DNA from: Granulicella mallensis
Lineage (GTDB): Bacteria > Acidobacteriota > Terriglobia > Terriglobales > Acidobacteriaceae
DNA length: 64,000 nucleotides
Reading direction: 5' to 3'
NCBI RefSeq assembly: GCF_014203225.1
Contig: NZ_JACHIO010000006.1
Span: 124,001-188,000, forward strand
Both the position numbers and the translations under genes were made by a program. The notes under the pieces are model-generated. The model worked only from the letters and a program-made list of their open reading frames with translations, did no database searches and had not been told where the DNA came from. The number at the start of each line of letters is the position of its first letter. The stretch's first letter is position 1. Below, piece after piece: positions 38,119 through 47,600 of this stretch.

Positions 38119-38769
38119 ATGTTGCAAGAGATGCCGCTCCCCGACGAGCCAAAGTCGCGCGGACGGCAGCGCAGCATCGAAGCCGAAGTCGCTATTCTTA
38201 AGGCAACGCTCTATCTGCTGGAGCGCAAGCCGCTCCGCAAGGTAACCGCCGACGCCATCGCCAAACGGGCCGGCGTCAGTAAAGCCACCATCTATAAATG
38301 GTGGCCCAACAAAAGCTTAGTGGCACTCGACGCTTATCTTGCCGGCATGACGGAGCGGGTCATCATGCCGAATACCGGATCGGCCGAGAAGGATTTCACG
38401 GAACAACTGCAGTCTGTAATGACCTTTTACAAGTCGCCGCTGGGCAGGCTGTTCGGGCAGTTCATCGCGGAGGGGCAGAGTGATCCGGGTTTTCTGGCCC
38501 TCTTCCGGGAGCGCTTTCTGTATGCCAGGAGGGACGCGGCGCGCATCATGTGGCGGCGCGGCGTAGACCGCGGAGAGATTCGAGAAGACATTGATACGGA
38601 GATCGTTCTCGACCTGATCTACGGCCCCATGATCTTTCGCCTGCTTGCCGGACATGGCTCGCTCAGCGACCGGGAGTCGGAGTTCATGGTGGAGGCCATC
38701 TTCGGTGGTATACGGAGACCTGGGTACCAGGCCTCTACGAAAACCGAACAGGATTCAAAACATCTTTGA
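38119..38769 (+). CDS. TetR/AcrR-family repressor of the RND efflux operon
   Basis: The start is ATG 38119. Earlier in-frame starts (to 37978) would put the operator at 38002-38024 inside the coding region. AGGAGCGG lies about ten bases upstream. Residues 18-65 form the TetR DNA-binding domain (LERKPLRKVTADAIAKRAGVSKATIYKWWPNK). The ligand domain has the TetR_C-like segment FYKSPLGRLFGQFIAEGQSDPGF. At 216 residues it is normal. It likely represses itself and the downstream efflux genes through the two matching palindromes, with release by a toxic ligand. Confidence 0.88.
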   Translation: MLQEMPLPDEPKSRGRQRSIEAEVAILKATLYLLERKPLRKVTADAIAKRAGVSKATIYKWWPNKSLVALDAYLAGMTERVIMPNTGSAEKDFTEQLQSVMTFYKSPLGRLFGQFIAEGQSDPGFLALFRERFLYARRDAARIMWRRGVDRGEIREDIDTEIVLDLIYGPMIFRLLAGHGSLSDRESEFMVEAIFGGIRRPGYQASTKTEQDSKHL

Positions 38770-38807
38770 GTCCTTCCCGGAGGCGTTATCGTCTAAATAA
38801 CGAGCCA

Positions 38808-38830
38808 ATACTAAACTATAGGTTTAGTAT
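38808..38830. promoter_or_regulatory. TetR operator 2 (upstream of RND operon)
   Basis: A perfect palindrome, arms ATACTAAAC and GTTTAGTAT around TATAG. Together with operator 1 it gives a consensus ATACT(A/G)AAC-N5-GTT(T/C)AGTAT. It lies about 170 bases before the efflux start codon, at the likely promoter. Confidence 0.82.
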
Positions 38831-38850
38831 CATGATTCACACAACGTACA

Positions 38851-38885
38851 CAGAATCAAAGATTTCGTACAGAATCAAAGATTTC
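38851..38885 (+). repeat. Tandem 16-bp direct repeat in RND leader
   Basis: CAGAATCAAAGATTTC occurs at 38851-38866 and again at 38870-38885 (period 19). It lies between operator 2 and the efflux start. It is probably a small local duplication in the untranslated leader. Confidence 0.8.
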
Positions 38886-39002
38886 TGACTCGACGAGCTG
38901 AAGTGGCCGGAGCAGCTTTATCCAGCCAACGCAGAGGCCACCGGGCCAGTACCGGTAAAGATGCCGGATAGCTACCGGCGAAGGAAGTTATAAGGAGTCC
39001 CG

Positions 39003-42000
39003 ATGTGGATCGTCCGTCTCGCACTTAAGAGACCATACACATTCGTCGTTTTGTCGCTGCTGCTTTTCATCATTGGCCCCGTGGTCATGCTGCAGACGCC
39101 GGTCGACATCTTCCCCAATATCGATATTCCCGTCGTCTCCGTAGTCTGGAACTACGCGGGCATGTCACCACAGGAGTTGAGCGACCGTATCGTACTGCCC
39201 TTTGAGCGCAGCCTTACGACAACCGTCAACGACATCGAGCACTCCGAGTCGCAGACACTGAACGGCGTCTCCGTCGTCAAGATCTTCTTCCGGCCGCAGG
39301 TCAACATCTCGCAGGCCGTGGCGCAGGTTACGGCGATCTCGCAGACCGCGCTGCGCCAGTATCCACAGGGCACCACCCCCCCGCTGGTTATTCAATACAG
39401 CGCGTCGAGCGTGCCGGTACTGCAACTGGGACTCTCCGGAAACGGCCTGACCGAGCAGCAGCTGAACGACTTCGGACAGAACTTTGTGCGTACGCAGCTT
39501 GCGACCGTGCAGGGTGCGGCGCTGGCGTTCCCCTATGGCGGCAAGCAGCGCCAGGTACAGGTAGACATCAATACGCAGAAGCTGCAGGCGTATGGGCTCT
39601 CCGCTTCGGACGTGGTGAACTCCTTCAACGCGCAGAACATCATTCTGCCCGGCGGCGATGTCAAGATGGGCCACATCGACTACCCGGTGGAGACCAACAG
39701 CGCACCGACCTCGATTAAAGACCTGAACGATCTGCCGATCAAGACCGTGAACGGCGCTACGGTCTACATTCGCGACATCGGAAACGTCCGCGACGGATTC
39801 CCGCCGCAGACGAACATCGTTCGCGTCGATGGGCAGCGCTCCTCGCTGCTGAGCATCCAGAAGACAGGTAACTCCTCGACGCTGGACATCATTGCGAACG
39901 TACGCGCTCAACTGCCGTCGATCCTCTCCCAGTTGCCCCCGGCACTGCGGTTGACTCCCATTGCGGATCAATCCATCTTCGTGCGCGCCGCGATCAGCGG
40001 TGTAGTCCGTGAGGCCCTGATCGCCGCCTGCCTGACTGCGGCGATGATCCTGATCTTCCTCGGAAGCTGGCGTTCGACAGTCATCATTGCGGTGTCGATT
40101 CCGCTCTCGGTCATCTGCTCGCTGCTGATGCTGGCAGCGCTGGGCGAGACGATCAACATTATGACGCTCGGCGGTCTCGCGCTGGCGGTCGGCATCCTGG
40201 TCGACGACGCAACCGTCGAAATCGAGAACATCAACCGTAACCTCGAAGAAGGCAAAGAGGTTGAAGACGCGATTCTGACCGGCGCCGCGCAGATCGCCGT
40301 GCCGGCCTTCGTCTCGACGATCTCCATCTGCATCGTGTTCGTGCCGATGTTCTTCCTCACCGGCGTCGCGAAGTACCTGTTCGTTCCTCTCGCCGAAGCC
40401 GTCGTCTTCGCCATGCTCGCGTCGTACTTCCTCTCGCGAACCATTGTGCCTACGATGGCGAAGTACCTGCTGAAGGGCCATGAGCACGACCGGGAAGAAC
40501 AGGCGAAGAAGAGTAAGAACCCCTTCGTCCGCTTCCAGATCACCTTCGAGCACTACTTCGAGAAGCTGCGGCAGTGGTACTACGGCGTGCTGGGCTTCTG
40601 CATGCAGTACCGCGCGGTCTTCCTGATCGCTATCGTCGCGTTCTGGGTGGGATCGATCACTCTTCTGTATCCGTGGCTGGGGCAGGACTTCTTCCCCTCC
40701 GTGGACGGCGGTCAGTTCAAACTGCATGTGCGTGCTCATACCGGAACGCGCATTGAAGATACGGCCCGGCTCTGCGACGAGATCGAAGCCGAGATTCGTC
40801 AGGAGATCCCGCAGTCGGAGATGGGAACCGTCATCGACAACATCGGCATCCCCTACTCCGGCCTGAATCTCTCCTACTCCAACTCGGCCACGGTCGGTAC
40901 CGCCGACGCGGACATCCTGGTCACGCTGGCGGAAAAGCATCGTCCTACCGACGAGTACACGCACTCCCTGCGCGACAGGCTGACGAAGCAGTTCCCCGGC
41001 ACGGAATTCTATTACCTGCCGACGGACATGGTGAGCCAGATCCTGAACTTTGGCTTGCCGGCACCGATCGACATCCAGTTGGTCGGCCAGGCCATCGATC
41101 AGAACCACGCGCTGGCTGAGCAGATGATGGAGCAGATCAGCCAGATCCCCGGCACGACGGACCTGCGCATTCAGCAGCCCTTCAACCTGCCGAGCTGGAC
41201 GGTCAACGTGGACCGCACCCGGGCGCAGCAGGTCGGCTTCAGTCAGCACGACGTGGCCAACGACGTGCTGACCAGCTTGAGCGGTAGCTTCCAGACCTCG
41301 CCGACGTTCTATCTCAACCCACAGAACCACGTGAGCTACAACATTGCGGTGCAGACGCCGCAGTATGATGTCCAAAACCTGCAGCAGCTTCAGAACTTCC
41401 CCATTGCCACCATCGGCTCAAACAGGACCCCGCAGATTCTCGGTAATATCGCATCGATCGATCGCGGCACCGAGCAGGGTACCGTGAGCCACTACAACGC
41501 ACGCTCGGTCATCGATATCTACGGGTCCGTCGAAGGGACTGACCTGGCCAGTGTCGCCACCAAGATCGATCAGATCGTGAAGAACAATAAAGGCAAGCTG
41601 CCGCGCGGAACCGAGGTTATCGTGCGCGGTCAGATCCAGACGATGCGCACGTCCTTTGTCGGACTGGTGGCCGGCCTGCTGTTCTCGATCATCCTGGTCT
41701 ACGCTCTGATCGTGGTGAACTTCCAGAGCTGGCTCGACCCGTTCATCATCATCGCGGCGCTGCCGGGTGCGCTGGCCGGTATCGTCTGGCTGCTGTTCCT
41801 TACCGGAACGCACATCAGCGTTCCCGCCCTGACCGGCGCTATCATGTGCGTAGGTGTGGCAACGGCGAACTCGATCCTTGTGGTCAGCTTCGCGAAGGAG
41901 CAGATGGAGGCCGGGCTGAATGCTGCCGAGGCGGCACTCTCCGCGGGCTTCACGCGCTTCCGTCCGGTCATCATGACGGCGCTGGCGATGATGATCGGCA

Positions 42001-42194
42001 TGGTGCCGATGGCACTGGGCCTCGGCGATGGCGGCGAGCAGAATGCGCCTCTCGGTCGTGCCGTTATCGGCGGCCTGCTGCTGGCGACGTTCGGTACCCT
42101 GACCTTCGTCCCTGTCTTCTTCTCCTTCATGCACCGCAAGGATAAGCCGCATGCCAACCCTCCTGCGGAACACGGGAATGAGGCACACGCATGA
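39003..42194 (+). CDS. RND efflux pump inner-membrane permease
   Basis: This 1,063-residue HAE1-like RND transporter has 12 predicted membrane helices and two large periplasmic loops. The N terminus VDIFPNIDIPVVSVVWNYAGMSPQELSDRI is typical. TM4 keeps the proton-relay Asp pair in GILVDDATVEIENINRN. Strong AAGGAG precedes ATG 39003. Unusually for such operons, the permease gene comes first, followed by adaptor and outer-membrane factor. Substrates are probably hydrophobic drugs or solvents, to judge from the TetR control. The stop overlaps the next gene (ATGA). A 736-aa frame on the other strand is a shadow. Confidence 0.95.
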   Translation: MWIVRLALKRPYTFVVLSLLLFIIGPVVMLQTPVDIFPNIDIPVVSVVWNYAGMSPQELSDRIVLPFERSLTTTVNDIEHSESQTLNGVSVVKIFFRPQVNISQAVAQVTAISQTALRQYPQGTTPPLVIQYSASSVPVLQLGLSGNGLTEQQLNDFGQNFVRTQLATVQGAALAFPYGGKQRQVQVDINTQKLQAYGLSASDVVNSFNAQNIILPGGDVKMGHIDYPVETNSAPTSIKDLNDLPIKTVNGATVYIRDIGNVRDGFPPQTNIVRVDGQRSSLLSIQKTGNSSTLDIIANVRAQLPSILSQLPPALRLTPIADQSIFVRAAISGVVREALIAACLTAAMILIFLGSWRSTVIIAVSIPLSVICSLLMLAALGETINIMTLGGLALAVGILVDDATVEIENINRNLEEGKEVEDAILTGAAQIAVPAFVSTISICIVFVPMFFLTGVAKYLFVPLAEAVVFAMLASYFLSRTIVPTMAKYLLKGHEHDREEQAKKSKNPFVRFQITFEHYFEKLRQWYYGVLGFCMQYRAVFLIAIVAFWVGSITLLYPWLGQDFFPSVDGGQFKLHVRAHTGTRIEDTARLCDEIEAEIRQEIPQSEMGTVIDNIGIPYSGLNLSYSNSATVGTADADILVTLAEKHRPTDEYTHSLRDRLTKQFPGTEFYYLPTDMVSQILNFGLPAPIDIQLVGQAIDQNHALAEQMMEQISQIPGTTDLRIQQPFNLPSWTVNVDRTRAQQVGFSQHDVANDVLTSLSGSFQTSPTFYLNPQNHVSYNIAVQTPQYDVQNLQQLQNFPIATIGSNRTPQILGNIASIDRGTEQGTVSHYNARSVIDIYGSVEGTDLASVATKIDQIVKNNKGKLPRGTEVIVRGQIQTMRTSFVGLVAGLLFSIILVYALIVVNFQSWLDPFIIIAALPGALAGIVWLLFLTGTHISVPALTGAIMCVGVATANSILVVSFAKEQMEAGLNAAEAALSAGFTRFRPVIMTALAMMIGMVPMALGLGDGGEQNAPLGRAVIGGLLLATFGTLTFVPVFFSFMHRKDKPHANPPAEHGNEAHA

Positions 42195-43570
42195 GCGACG
42201 AGAAACTGACGAATTCCGCCGAACGACTTCCACAGAACAACGCGCCACAAGGCGCACATGGAGACAAGGCAATGAGTGCCCAGAATCAATCGGATCAATC
42301 GAATCAACAGCACCCGGCACAGGCGAACCAGGCGGCCTCTCACGGAGAAGGCCACCACCCCGAGGTGATCAAGCATGAACCGCCACCGAAGGTCTCCCGT
42401 GCGTCCGTACTGGTGCCGGTGCTCATCGTCTTCGTTGTAACGGTTATCCTGGCGATCGCCGGCATCCTCCGGCGCGAACACGCGAGCACGGTGCTCGCGA
42501 AGTACACCGATACCGTAGCCGCGCCGCCGGTCTCTATCCAGCAGCCGGTGATGCAGCAGAACGCCCAGGAGATCGTGATCCCGGGTAACATGCAGGCCTT
42601 CACCCTCGCTCCGATCTACGCGCGAACCACGGGCTACGTAAAGGCCTGGTACCGCGACATCGGTTCGCATGTGAGCAAGGGCGAGCTGCTGGCCATCATC
42701 GAGACTCCGGAACTGGACCAGCAACTGGCACAGGCGAAGGCCGACCTCGCGACAGCACAGAGCAACGCCGCGCTGGCGAAGACAACAGCCGAGCGCTACG
42801 TAGACCTGATCGGTAAAAACGCCGTCTCGCAGCAGGACACGGACAACGCCACCACCCAGTTGGAGTCACAGACCACCATGGTGAACTCCGCACAGGCCAA
42901 CGTGCACCGGTTGGAGGAGCTCCAGTCCTTCGAACGCATCGTAGCTCCCTTCGATGGTGTGATCACCCAGCGCAACATCGACGTCGGTCAGTTGATTACA
43001 GCGGAAGGCAGCACTACGACAGCCGGAGCAGGAACCATTACAGGAAGCAAGGAGACCTTCGACATCTCCGCCGTCCGCACCCTGCGCGTCTTCATCAATG
43101 TGCCGCAGATCTATTCGCCCGATGCGAAGAACGGCGCGATCGCTACCCTGACGCTGCCGCAGTATCCGGGCCGCAAGTTCGAAGGCAAGCTGGTACGGTC
43201 GTCGAACTCGGTCGATCCGGCCTCACGCACCCTGCTTGCCGAAGTAGACGTCGAGAACCCGACCGGTGAGCTTCTGCCGGGCAGCTATACCGAAGTCCAC
43301 CTGCATACCTCCAACCCCGCGCCCGCACTGATCGTGCCGGTAAGCGCGCTGATCCTGGAGACGGATGGGCTGCGTGTGGCCACCGTCGACGGAAACAACA
43401 TCGCTCACCTGGTGCATATAACGGTAGGCCGCGACTTCGGTACCTCGGTTGAAGTTCTGAACGGCCTCGAGAAGGGACAAGGGGTCATCGCGAATCCGCC
43501 GGACTCGTTGACCGATGGCGAGAAAGTTCGCGTCGTAACCCCGAAACAGGCGGGAGCGGAGGCGAAGTAA
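42191..43570 (+). CDS. RND efflux periplasmic adaptor (membrane fusion protein)
   Basis: There are 459 residues. An unusually long polar N terminus rich in Gln, Asn and His (1-70) precedes one membrane helix at 71-93. Then come the barrel-sandwich/lipoyl half motif (IYARTTGYVKAWYRDIGSHVSKGELLAIIETPELDQQL), a helical hairpin (DLATAQSNAALAKTTAERY) and the return lipoyl half (IVAPFDGVITQRNIDVGQLI). It couples the permease to the outer-membrane factor. It overlaps both neighbours by 1-4 bases, so the three proteins are translated together. Confidence 0.93.
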   Translation: MSDEKLTNSAERLPQNNAPQGAHGDKAMSAQNQSDQSNQQHPAQANQAASHGEGHHPEVIKHEPPPKVSRASVLVPVLIVFVVTVILAIAGILRREHASTVLAKYTDTVAAPPVSIQQPVMQQNAQEIVIPGNMQAFTLAPIYARTTGYVKAWYRDIGSHVSKGELLAIIETPELDQQLAQAKADLATAQSNAALAKTTAERYVDLIGKNAVSQQDTDNATTQLESQTTMVNSAQANVHRLEELQSFERIVAPFDGVITQRNIDVGQLITAEGSTTTAGAGTITGSKETFDISAVRTLRVFINVPQIYSPDAKNGAIATLTLPQYPGRKFEGKLVRSSNSVDPASRTLLAEVDVENPTGELLPGSYTEVHLHTSNPAPALIVPVSALILETDGLRVATVDGNNIAHLVHITVGRDFGTSVEVLNGLEKGQGVIANPPDSLTDGEKVRVVTPKQAGAEAK

Positions 43571-45009
43571 TGAGAACCCATAGTCTTCCCACAGCAGCAG
43601 CGTTGATTGCAACGCTGGCGCTGAGCGGATGCAAGGTCGGCCCGAACTACAAGGCTCCGGCTATGCCTGCCCCGCCCGCGTATAGCGATAACGGCCACAA
43701 TGGCAACTGGACTACAGCCACTCCCGCAGACGGAACGCTCCGGGGCGATTGGTGGACCGTGTACCAGGACTCGACATTGAATGACTTCGAGCAGCGCTGC
43801 GCGAAGTCCAACCAGACCATCGAAGCTGCCCTGCATTCCTACGAACAGGCGCACGATATCGTTCGAGAGAACAGGGCAGCTTTATTCCCCACCGTGTCCA
43901 TCGGCGCTTCGGCTTCCCGAAACCTTATCTCCGACACCAAGCCTTTACACGTACCAGGCGAAGCCACGAATTATTGGGACTTTCTGATTCCGTTGAGCAT
44001 CTCCTGGGAGCCTGACTTCTGGGGTGCTATTCGCAGGCAGATCGAATCGAGCGCGGCCAGTGCGCAGGCCTCGGCGGCCGATCTCGCCAACACCCGCCTG
44101 AGCCTGCAAGGCATGCTGGCCGTCTCTTACGTCCAACTGCGCGGCGTTGACCTGCAGGCTCAACTCCTGCGCTCGACGCTCGATTCCTTTCAGCAGACTC
44201 TGCAACTCACAAAGGACCGGCTAAAGGGCGGCCTGGCGTCGCAGAGCGATGTGGAGCAGGCCCAGACGCAGCTCGAGCAGACACAGGCTCAACTCATCGA
44301 CCTCGGCGTGCAGCGCGCGCAGCTCGAGCACGCGATTGCAGTGCTCGTCGGCGAAGCTGCCACGAACTTCCATATCGAGGAGAAGCCGCTCGTCGGCGAT
44401 CCGCCCAGCGTGCCGACCGGTATCCCTTCGGAGCTGCTCCAGCGCCGGCCTGATATTGCAAGCGCGGAACGCCATGTCGCCTCGGCGAACGCCCTGATCG
44501 GCGTTGCGAAGGCCGCCTATTATCCCAGCATTGTGCTGGGAGCGAGCGGTGGCGTGGAGACCGATCAGATCGGACAGCTCTTCAACTCAAGCAGCGCGAT
44601 GTGGAACGCCGGACCGGGGATCAACGAGACCATCTACGACGCCGGCCGCAGAAAGGCGCAAGTCGACTTCGCGATCGCCCAGCGTGCGCAGGCCACCGCG
44701 CTCTACCGCGAACAGGTGCTCTCTGCCTTCCGCGATGTCGAAGACCAACTCTCCGCGTTGCGCGTGTTGGAGCAGGAGGCGACCGTAACCGATCGTGCCG
44801 TCGCTTCAGCAAAACGCAGCACAGAGCTTTCAACGCTGCGCTACAAGCGTGGACTGGCAACGTATCTCGAAGTGCTGACCGCCCAGACCATCGAGTTGGC
44901 CAACGAGCGGACGGCAGCTTCGCTGGTAACGCAGCGCATCGTAGCCAGCGCGCAGCTCCAGTTAGCGCTGGGTGGCGGTTGGGATGCGGCGCAACTCCCT
45001 AAGAACTAA
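43570..45009 (+). CDS. RND efflux outer-membrane factor lipoprotein (NodT/OprM type)
   Basis: ATG 43570 overlaps the previous stop (TAATG). The 479 residues start with a signal peptide and lipobox LSGC near residue 18, followed by the family signature KVGPNYKAP. Two similar halves each contain the long helices and strands of TolC-type channels (LKGGLASQSDVEQAQTQLEQ; RYKRGLATYLEVLTAQ), and RRPDIASAERHVASANALIGVAKAAYYPSI is typical of this family. It forms the outer-membrane duct of the pump. A terminator follows at 45029. Confidence 0.95.
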   Translation: MRTHSLPTAAALIATLALSGCKVGPNYKAPAMPAPPAYSDNGHNGNWTTATPADGTLRGDWWTVYQDSTLNDFEQRCAKSNQTIEAALHSYEQAHDIVRENRAALFPTVSIGASASRNLISDTKPLHVPGEATNYWDFLIPLSISWEPDFWGAIRRQIESSAASAQASAADLANTRLSLQGMLAVSYVQLRGVDLQAQLLRSTLDSFQQTLQLTKDRLKGGLASQSDVEQAQTQLEQTQAQLIDLGVQRAQLEHAIAVLVGEAATNFHIEEKPLVGDPPSVPTGIPSELLQRRPDIASAERHVASANALIGVAKAAYYPSIVLGASGGVETDQIGQLFNSSSAMWNAGPGINETIYDAGRRKAQVDFAIAQRAQATALYREQVLSAFRDVEDQLSALRVLEQEATVTDRAVASAKRSTELSTLRYKRGLATYLEVLTAQTIELANERTAASLVTQRIVASAQLQLALGGGWDAAQLPKN

Positions 45010-45028
45010 TCGCACTTCCAGACGAAAC

Positions 45029-45075
45029 AAACCCCATCCTCGTGGCAGCTTTATCGCCGCAGGATGGGGTTTTTG
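45029..45075 (+). terminator. Rho-independent terminator of RND operon
   Basis: The perfect stem AACCCCATCCT/AGGATGGGGTT has a 20-base loop region and is followed by TTTTT, 20 bases past the efflux stop. Confidence 0.85.
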
Positions 45076-45105
45076 TTGGTGCCCGTTAGGTCTTGACGGC
45101 TTGCC

Positions 45106-45414
45106 TTAGATCTCGTCTAAAGCAGCATCGAGATTGCGGCCTCCATACAGAATTCGGAGGATTGTTACGGTGTCCTGTCCAACATGAAAAGCAACGGTAG
45201 CCCGACGCTCAAAACCCGCGACTCTGATGCCTGGTTGAATATCTTTGTGATCCGCACCACGCATTGGAAGCATACCGAGTTCATGGCACCAGGTCTCAAT
45301 TCGCGCGATGTAATTCATTGCACGCTCGTAGCTGGAATGATCTGCGATATAAATCGCAAGATCGAGCAGGTCGTTTTCTGCGTTGGGTGAAAAAACGACG
45401 CGATATACCTTCAC
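45106..45414 (-). CDS. parE: ParE/RelE-superfamily toxin
   Basis: The 102-residue protein has the ParE/RelE fold pattern: VVFSPNAENDLLDLAIYIADHSSYERAMNYIARIE, then GIRVAGFERRATVAFHVGQDTVTILRILYGGRNLD. ParE toxins poison gyrase, while RelE-type members cut mRNA; the former fits better because the partner is ParD-like. The start overlaps the antitoxin stop by four bases, the usual antitoxin-first order. Confidence 0.85.
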   Translation of the reverse strand: MKVYRVVFSPNAENDLLDLAIYIADHSSYERAMNYIARIETWCHELGMLPMRGADHKDIQPGIRVAGFERRATVAFHVGQDTVTILRILYGGRNLDAALDEI

Positions 45415-45692
45415 GCAATCTTCTTCCTGCGTTGCGCAAGCTGATCGCGAATCCCAGCAAAGACTTTTTCAGCCGGAATAGCACGAGACGGATCAGCCTG
45501 TAATTCTTTGTACGACTGAAGAACATCATTGCGCAGCCAGTGTTCGACGATCGTATCGCGCTCTTCAAGCGCACGCAGACCGGCACGAACGACCTCACTT
45601 ACCGAAGCATAAGCACCAGAATCGACTAATTTGTCGATGTATTGGCTCTGCTGAACAGGCAAGCTAACCGTACGTTTTTCCGTAGCAGGCAT
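45411..45692 (-). CDS. parD: ParD-family antitoxin
   Basis: The 93-residue protein has an N-terminal ribbon-helix-helix (KRTVSLPVQQSQYIDKLVDSGAYASVSEVVRAGLRALEER), which binds DNA and autoregulates. A charged C-terminal helix (AEKVFAGIRDQLAQRRKK) is expected to block the toxin. It forms a coupled module with the downstream toxin gene. Confidence 0.88.
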   Translation of the reverse strand: MPATEKRTVSLPVQQSQYIDKLVDSGAYASVSEVVRAGLRALEERDTIVEHWLRNDVLQSYKELQADPSRAIPAEKVFAGIRDQLAQRRKKIA

Positions 45693-45743
45693 GGAAAATC
45701 TCCTCTCGACGACAGTATGATTATTTCATACCGCTCCGTAGAT

Positions 45744-47417
45744 TTACCGTCTCTTGCCGGACCGCTTCTTCTTCAGTGGCACATCCGCCGCAGTAGACAC
45801 ACATCTCTGCACCCCGCCCCAGGACCGTGAACAAGACACAGACAGGTCACGCGATGTCTCGGGCGCAGCCTTTCCGGGAAGAGCTTCCTCCAGACCATCG
45901 CCCAGTGGAGGCAGGAATCCTGCAAGCGTCTTCACCTGGGCCAGGCTGGCATTGCCGGAGAGATGCAGCACGTAGCCCGCAGGATCGGCATCGCCCGACA
46001 GGGTAACCTGTGACGCTGTACCGAGCCGAAGCACGGTGGGCTGCAGTTGAAGACTCGCAGAAGGATTGCCTCGCGCAGAGACAGTGGGCAGTGCTACCTG
46101 CCCGTTGAAGACGGTAGGCGCGGGCGGAGCAATCGTGCGCGCACTGCTATTCGAAGGAGCTGCGGGGAGCAATGTCGCGCGAAGGTTACCCAGCAAAGAG
46201 GCAGAAGAACGGCCGGCCACACGTTGGATGTGTCCGTCGATCCTGCCATCCGGCTGCAGCTCAGGCGAGATCCGCTGCGAAAACAGCTTTGCCCAGTCGA
46301 GCGCCCAAGACAGCGGAACGGCATTGATCTCAAGGCTGCCAGCGGCTTCATCCGGACGTTGCAGATCGATCAGCGGCGAAGTCAACACGATAGGCTGCGG
46401 TCCGGACGTCGGCAGCGTGCAGGTAGCCTGCATCGCCGTGATCGTCACCACCTCGGCCTGTGCCGTGCAGTGCGCGGAGACATCCAACTGCTTTGCGGGG
46501 ACGAAGTCCGCGCGGCGCAGGTCGGTCAGGTGCACGTCCGTGGTCAGGTTCGCCGCGCCAAGCCGCCCTGTCAGGGTCGCCCCCATCTCCATCGTGCCGC
46601 GCCAACCGGCGTCGTGCCCGGCGATCAGGAGGCTGGCCTCGCCCATCTGCGCATGGGCCCAGCTCGCGGTCAGATTCAAAGGGACATCCGCAAACCGTGC
46701 AGCGCGTTCCAGTGTCCCCTCAAGCCGCATCTCGCCCGTATCGGAGGCGTTAGTGTCCGTACGCGCCGGGGTGCCCTGCAACCGCACACTCCACTGCTGC
46801 GGCGAGGACAACCACAGGGCGAAATCCGTATCGGTCAGGGAGAACGGCATCTTCTCCTCTCCGAGCTTGATATTCACCCGGGCGCTGGTGGCTTCGATGT
46901 AAGGAAAGCGCGGTAACGAGCCCGCTTTGCGCTGGGCGGTGGGGGCCGTGTTCGCGTGTGCGGCCTGCATCAGAATGTCTTCAAGGTTCCAGCGGCCCTG
47001 GGCGTTGCGCACGATGTTCAGGCTGGGATGATTGCCATCGCTCTCAATGAAACGGATGGTCGAGAACTCCACCTGCCGCCGCCACAGGGAGCTGAAGCGC
47101 AGCCGGGCTTCTACCTGGTTGGCGCGGATCACCGGCTCGGAGCCGAACGCCGGATCTTCACTGACGACGAGATTGTTCAGCGTAAAGCCGGGCATGGGCA
47201 GCAGATGCAGCGTGACGCTGTCGAGATGAACCGGCCGGCCCAGGCTCTCGCTCATGCTGGTGGCAATGCGGTGCCGCAGACGGTTGACGTTGAGCAGTGG
47301 CGGCGTAACTACCAGCACCAGCAGCACGAGTACGACGACAGCGGCGAACACGAGCCGCCGTCGCGCTACAGAACGCGGCGGCAAGTCATCTTCGATGTCG
47401 GAGGTGTGCTCGGTCAT
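45744..47417 (-). CDS. AsmA-like inner-membrane-anchored protein
   Basis: There are 557 residues with a short cytoplasmic N terminus, one membrane helix (about 21-43) and then the AsmA signature NRLRHRIATSMSESLGRPVHLDSVTLHLLPMPGFTLNNLVVSEDPAFGSEPVIRANQVEARLRFSSLWRRQVEFSTIRF. AsmA-like proteins form periplasmic bridge-type beta structures linked to lipid transport and outer-membrane assembly. The length is on the short side, and the C-terminal AsmA_2 half is partly recognisable. It is a single gene, with the signal peptidases upstream on the same strand. Confidence 0.85.
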   Translation of the reverse strand: MTEHTSDIEDDLPPRSVARRRLVFAAVVVLVLLVLVVTPPLLNVNRLRHRIATSMSESLGRPVHLDSVTLHLLPMPGFTLNNLVVSEDPAFGSEPVIRANQVEARLRFSSLWRRQVEFSTIRFIESDGNHPSLNIVRNAQGRWNLEDILMQAAHANTAPTAQRKAGSLPRFPYIEATSARVNIKLGEEKMPFSLTDTDFALWLSSPQQWSVRLQGTPARTDTNASDTGEMRLEGTLERAARFADVPLNLTASWAHAQMGEASLLIAGHDAGWRGTMEMGATLTGRLGAANLTTDVHLTDLRRADFVPAKQLDVSAHCTAQAEVVTITAMQATCTLPTSGPQPIVLTSPLIDLQRPDEAAGSLEINAVPLSWALDWAKLFSQRISPELQPDGRIDGHIQRVAGRSSASLLGNLRATLLPAAPSNSSARTIAPPAPTVFNGQVALPTVSARGNPSASLQLQPTVLRLGTASQVTLSGDADPAGYVLHLSGNASLAQVKTLAGFLPPLGDGLEEALPGKAAPETSRDLSVSCSRSWGGVQRCVSTAADVPLKKKRSGKRR

Positions 47418-47600
47418 GGGAGTTACTAAAGCCTGCTGAAGACTTGGACGTGTACAGAATACGGTTCATTTTGAGGAGTACGGCTCTTCGACCGTACTCC
47501 AACAAGAGGGCTGCGGGTTTCGTCGCTGGTGTCCTGGAGTTCCATGGGGCTCACAAGACCATGCCCTTCAGAACTCCGAATTGTCCATTGAACCACGCCT

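Noticed and set aside
39165-41375. 736-aa open frame on the minus strand across the RND permease
   Set aside because: Shadow of a high-GC coding gene; the sequence is low in hydrophobic patches and very rich in Arg, Asp and His, with no domain.
47418-47600. 71-aa minus-strand frame (47426-47641) between the AsmA and signal peptidase genes
   Set aside because: It overlaps the signal peptidase end out of frame, has no ribosome binding site and no recognisable features.
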